The notes beneath the pieces are model-generated. The model was not told the DNA's origin and made no database searches. It worked only from the letters and a program-made list of their open reading frames with translations. The translations under genes and the position numbers were made by a program. 5,001 nucleotides of DNA from Chloroflexota bacterium (GTDB lineage: Bacteria > Chloroflexota > Dehalococcoidia > SZUA-161): positions 1-5,001 of the forward strand of contig DAOUTY010000147.1 in NCBI GenBank assembly GCA_030668425.1, in the 5' to 3' direction. Numbering within the stretch: the stretch's first letter is position 1; each line of letters starts with the position of its first letter. Positions 4,387 to 5,001 of this stretch are shown in pieces.

Positions 4387-4593
4387 TTGCCAAGCGAAGA
4401 AGTTACGAAACTAACTTGCCCCATCTGTCGAGAGAAGATGGATGGTTTCGAACCTATGCTCAATCACCTGGTGACAGAGCACGAGATTAGCAAACGAAAG
4501 GCTACATTCCTGGCTAAAAAGATGGTTGAATGGAAGCAGGGAGATCTCGACCCCACATTATTTCCTCCAGTGGATTATAGGGGAATATTCTGA
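4387..4593 (+). CDS. C2H2 zinc-finger small protein
   Basis: A 68-residue protein starting at TTG. Residues 11-32 form one zinc finger: Cys11 and Cys14 in CPIC, then His27 and His32 in HLVTEH, spacing C-X2-C-X12-H-X4-H, with Phe21 and Leu28 in core positions. A basic helix follows (SKRKATFLAKKMVEWKQG), then a Pro-rich end (FPPVDYRGIF). The X12 spacing is the classical C2H2 form and longer than the X9 of the bacterial Ros/MucR regulators. A DNA-, RNA- or protein-binding role is possible but unproven. It begins 50 bases after the cupin stop and may share its transcript. A weak A+T hairpin with a T-run (TTTTT/AAAAA at about 4594-4608) follows. Confidence 0.75.
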   Translation: MPSEEVTKLTCPICREKMDGFEPMLNHLVTEHEISKRKATFLAKKMVEWKQGDLDPTLFPPVDYRGIF

Positions 4594-4614
4594 TTTTTTG
4601 CTTAAAAACATCAC
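4594..4614 (+). terminator. Weak possible terminator after the zinc-finger gene
   Basis: Just after the stop, a T-run pairs with AAAAA across a GCTT loop, extended by GAT/ATC. The stem has almost no G-C pairs, so intrinsic termination would be poor. It is listed because nothing better follows the gene. Confidence 0.2.
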
Positions 4615-4653
4615 TGGCGCGTTCTTTATGCAGCTATCTGATACATCAATCAG

Positions 4654-4677
4654 AAGAATCGTTTTCGGATGCTCCCT
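4654..4677 (+). repeat. Imperfect direct repeat, copy 2
   Basis: Partner of 3900-3923, in the same orientation, sharing TTTTCGGATGC (4662-4672) and flanking bases. It lies upstream of the second good promoter in this half of the window (4698-4726), as copy 1 lies upstream of the cupin promoter. Confidence 0.45.
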
Positions 4678-4697
4678 ATAGGTTCAGAACTAGCACC

Positions 4698-4726
4698 TTG
4701 ACTTAGACACCATAGCTACCTACTAT
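4698..4726 (+). promoter_or_regulatory. Promoter of the cysteine-rich partial gene
   Basis: TTGACT (five of six), 17 bases, then TACTAT (four of six). The expected start is about 4733, one or two bases before ATG 4735, so the message would be leaderless or nearly so. Confidence 0.5.
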
Positions 4727-4734
4727 TCAACCGT

Positions 4735-5001
4735 ATGGCGAATGTTAGGTGCATAGACTGCAGCTTCCTTCACTGCCGACCGCGGGACTCCTTGCTGCCT
4801 CCAAAGACTATGCCGGCGTCATTAAGGCACCTGTTGATGGAGAAGGATTCTTTGTTCAACGAGGTTGAATTTGCATTTAGCTGCAACAAAGATATGGGAG
4901 ATTTCGGCCATCCTCTCGAACAGCTCCTGTCAATCATAGCGTCTGAACGCATGTGCGGAAGCTACGAGCCGTATGCACCAACTAAGGGGACTAAAGTAAG
5001 G
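4735..5001 (+). CDS. Cysteine-rich protein of unknown function (3' truncated)
   Basis: From ATG 4735 the frame stays open through the right edge of the window, giving 89 residues without a stop. The start MANVRCIDCSFLHCRPRD carries Cys6, Cys9 and Cys14. Later come FSCNKD (Cys50) and SERMCGSYEPY (Cys74). A C-X2-C near the N-terminus with later isolated cysteines suggests a zinc- or Fe-S-binding fold. It recalls short bacterial proteins beginning C-X2-C-X-F-L and ending in a Cys-X-Ser-(Phe/Tyr) motif, but I cannot name the family. There is no Shine-Dalgarno; the promoter just upstream predicts a leaderless message. The minus-strand frame at 4770-4952 is probably its shadow. It is separate from the zinc-finger gene, 141 bases upstream. 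Confidence 0.5.
   Translation, partial: MANVRCIDCSFLHCRPRDSLLPPKTMPASLRHLLMEKDSLFNEVEFAFSCNKDMGDFGHPLEQLLSIIASERMCGSYEPYAPTKGTKVR

Noticed and set aside
4725..4750. Integron attC-like core sites (ATTCAAC and GTTAGGT)
   Set aside because: They match the short consensus but lie far too close together and lack the paired inner sites of an attC.
4796..4804. Nine-base inverted match (TGCCTCCAA) to the tRNA-Glu 3' end
   Set aside because: It is too short, in the wrong orientation for an attachment-site duplication, and lies inside a coding frame.

Overview
The window looks like a bacterial chromosome fragment. The ArgC sequence reminds me of Dehalococcoidia (Chloroflexota), but that is an impression from memory, not a search result. 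Supporting bacterial features are short intergenic gaps, Shine-Dalgarno sites (AAGAGGGG, AAGGAGGAG), GTG/TTG starts, a tRNA with an encoded CCA end, and sigma-70-type promoters.

Left part (1-2105), compact, G+C-richer, all on the + strand: the last 29 codons of an unidentified gene, endonuclease III (nth), a 38-residue four-cysteine peptide whose GTG overlaps the nth stop, argC, and a tRNA-Glu(UUC) with its own extended -10 promoter. The genes from the first fragment to argC abut closely and are probably one transcription unit. nth gives base-excision repair and argC gives the third step of arginine synthesis. No other arginine gene is visible.

Middle part (2106-2940): just after the tRNA lie two 31-base palindromic repeats facing each other (2111-2206), after which composition turns A+T-rich and gene density falls. 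This stretch holds a probable minus-strand single-helix peptide with its own promoter, a possible 49-residue + strand ORF, and otherwise no recognisable gene.

Right part (2921-5001), accessory-looking and made of small genes: a two-helix membrane protein that seems to start at ATC behind a perfect Shine-Dalgarno embedded in a 12-base palindrome; a lipoprotein with a Thr-Pro linker and a PsbP-like domain; a single-domain cupin with a good promoter; a 68-residue C2H2 zinc-finger protein; and a cysteine-rich ORF that runs off the right end and may be leaderless. The membrane protein and lipoprotein share the same nine-base Shine-Dalgarno and are probably cotranscribed. An imperfect 24-base direct repeat brackets the cupin/zinc-finger pair.

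I see no transposase, integrase, CRISPR array, toxin-antitoxin pair or complete defence system. The most interesting items are the coupled four-cysteine peptide, the ATC-start membrane protein, the paired palindromes at the tRNA, and the partial cysteine-rich ORF.
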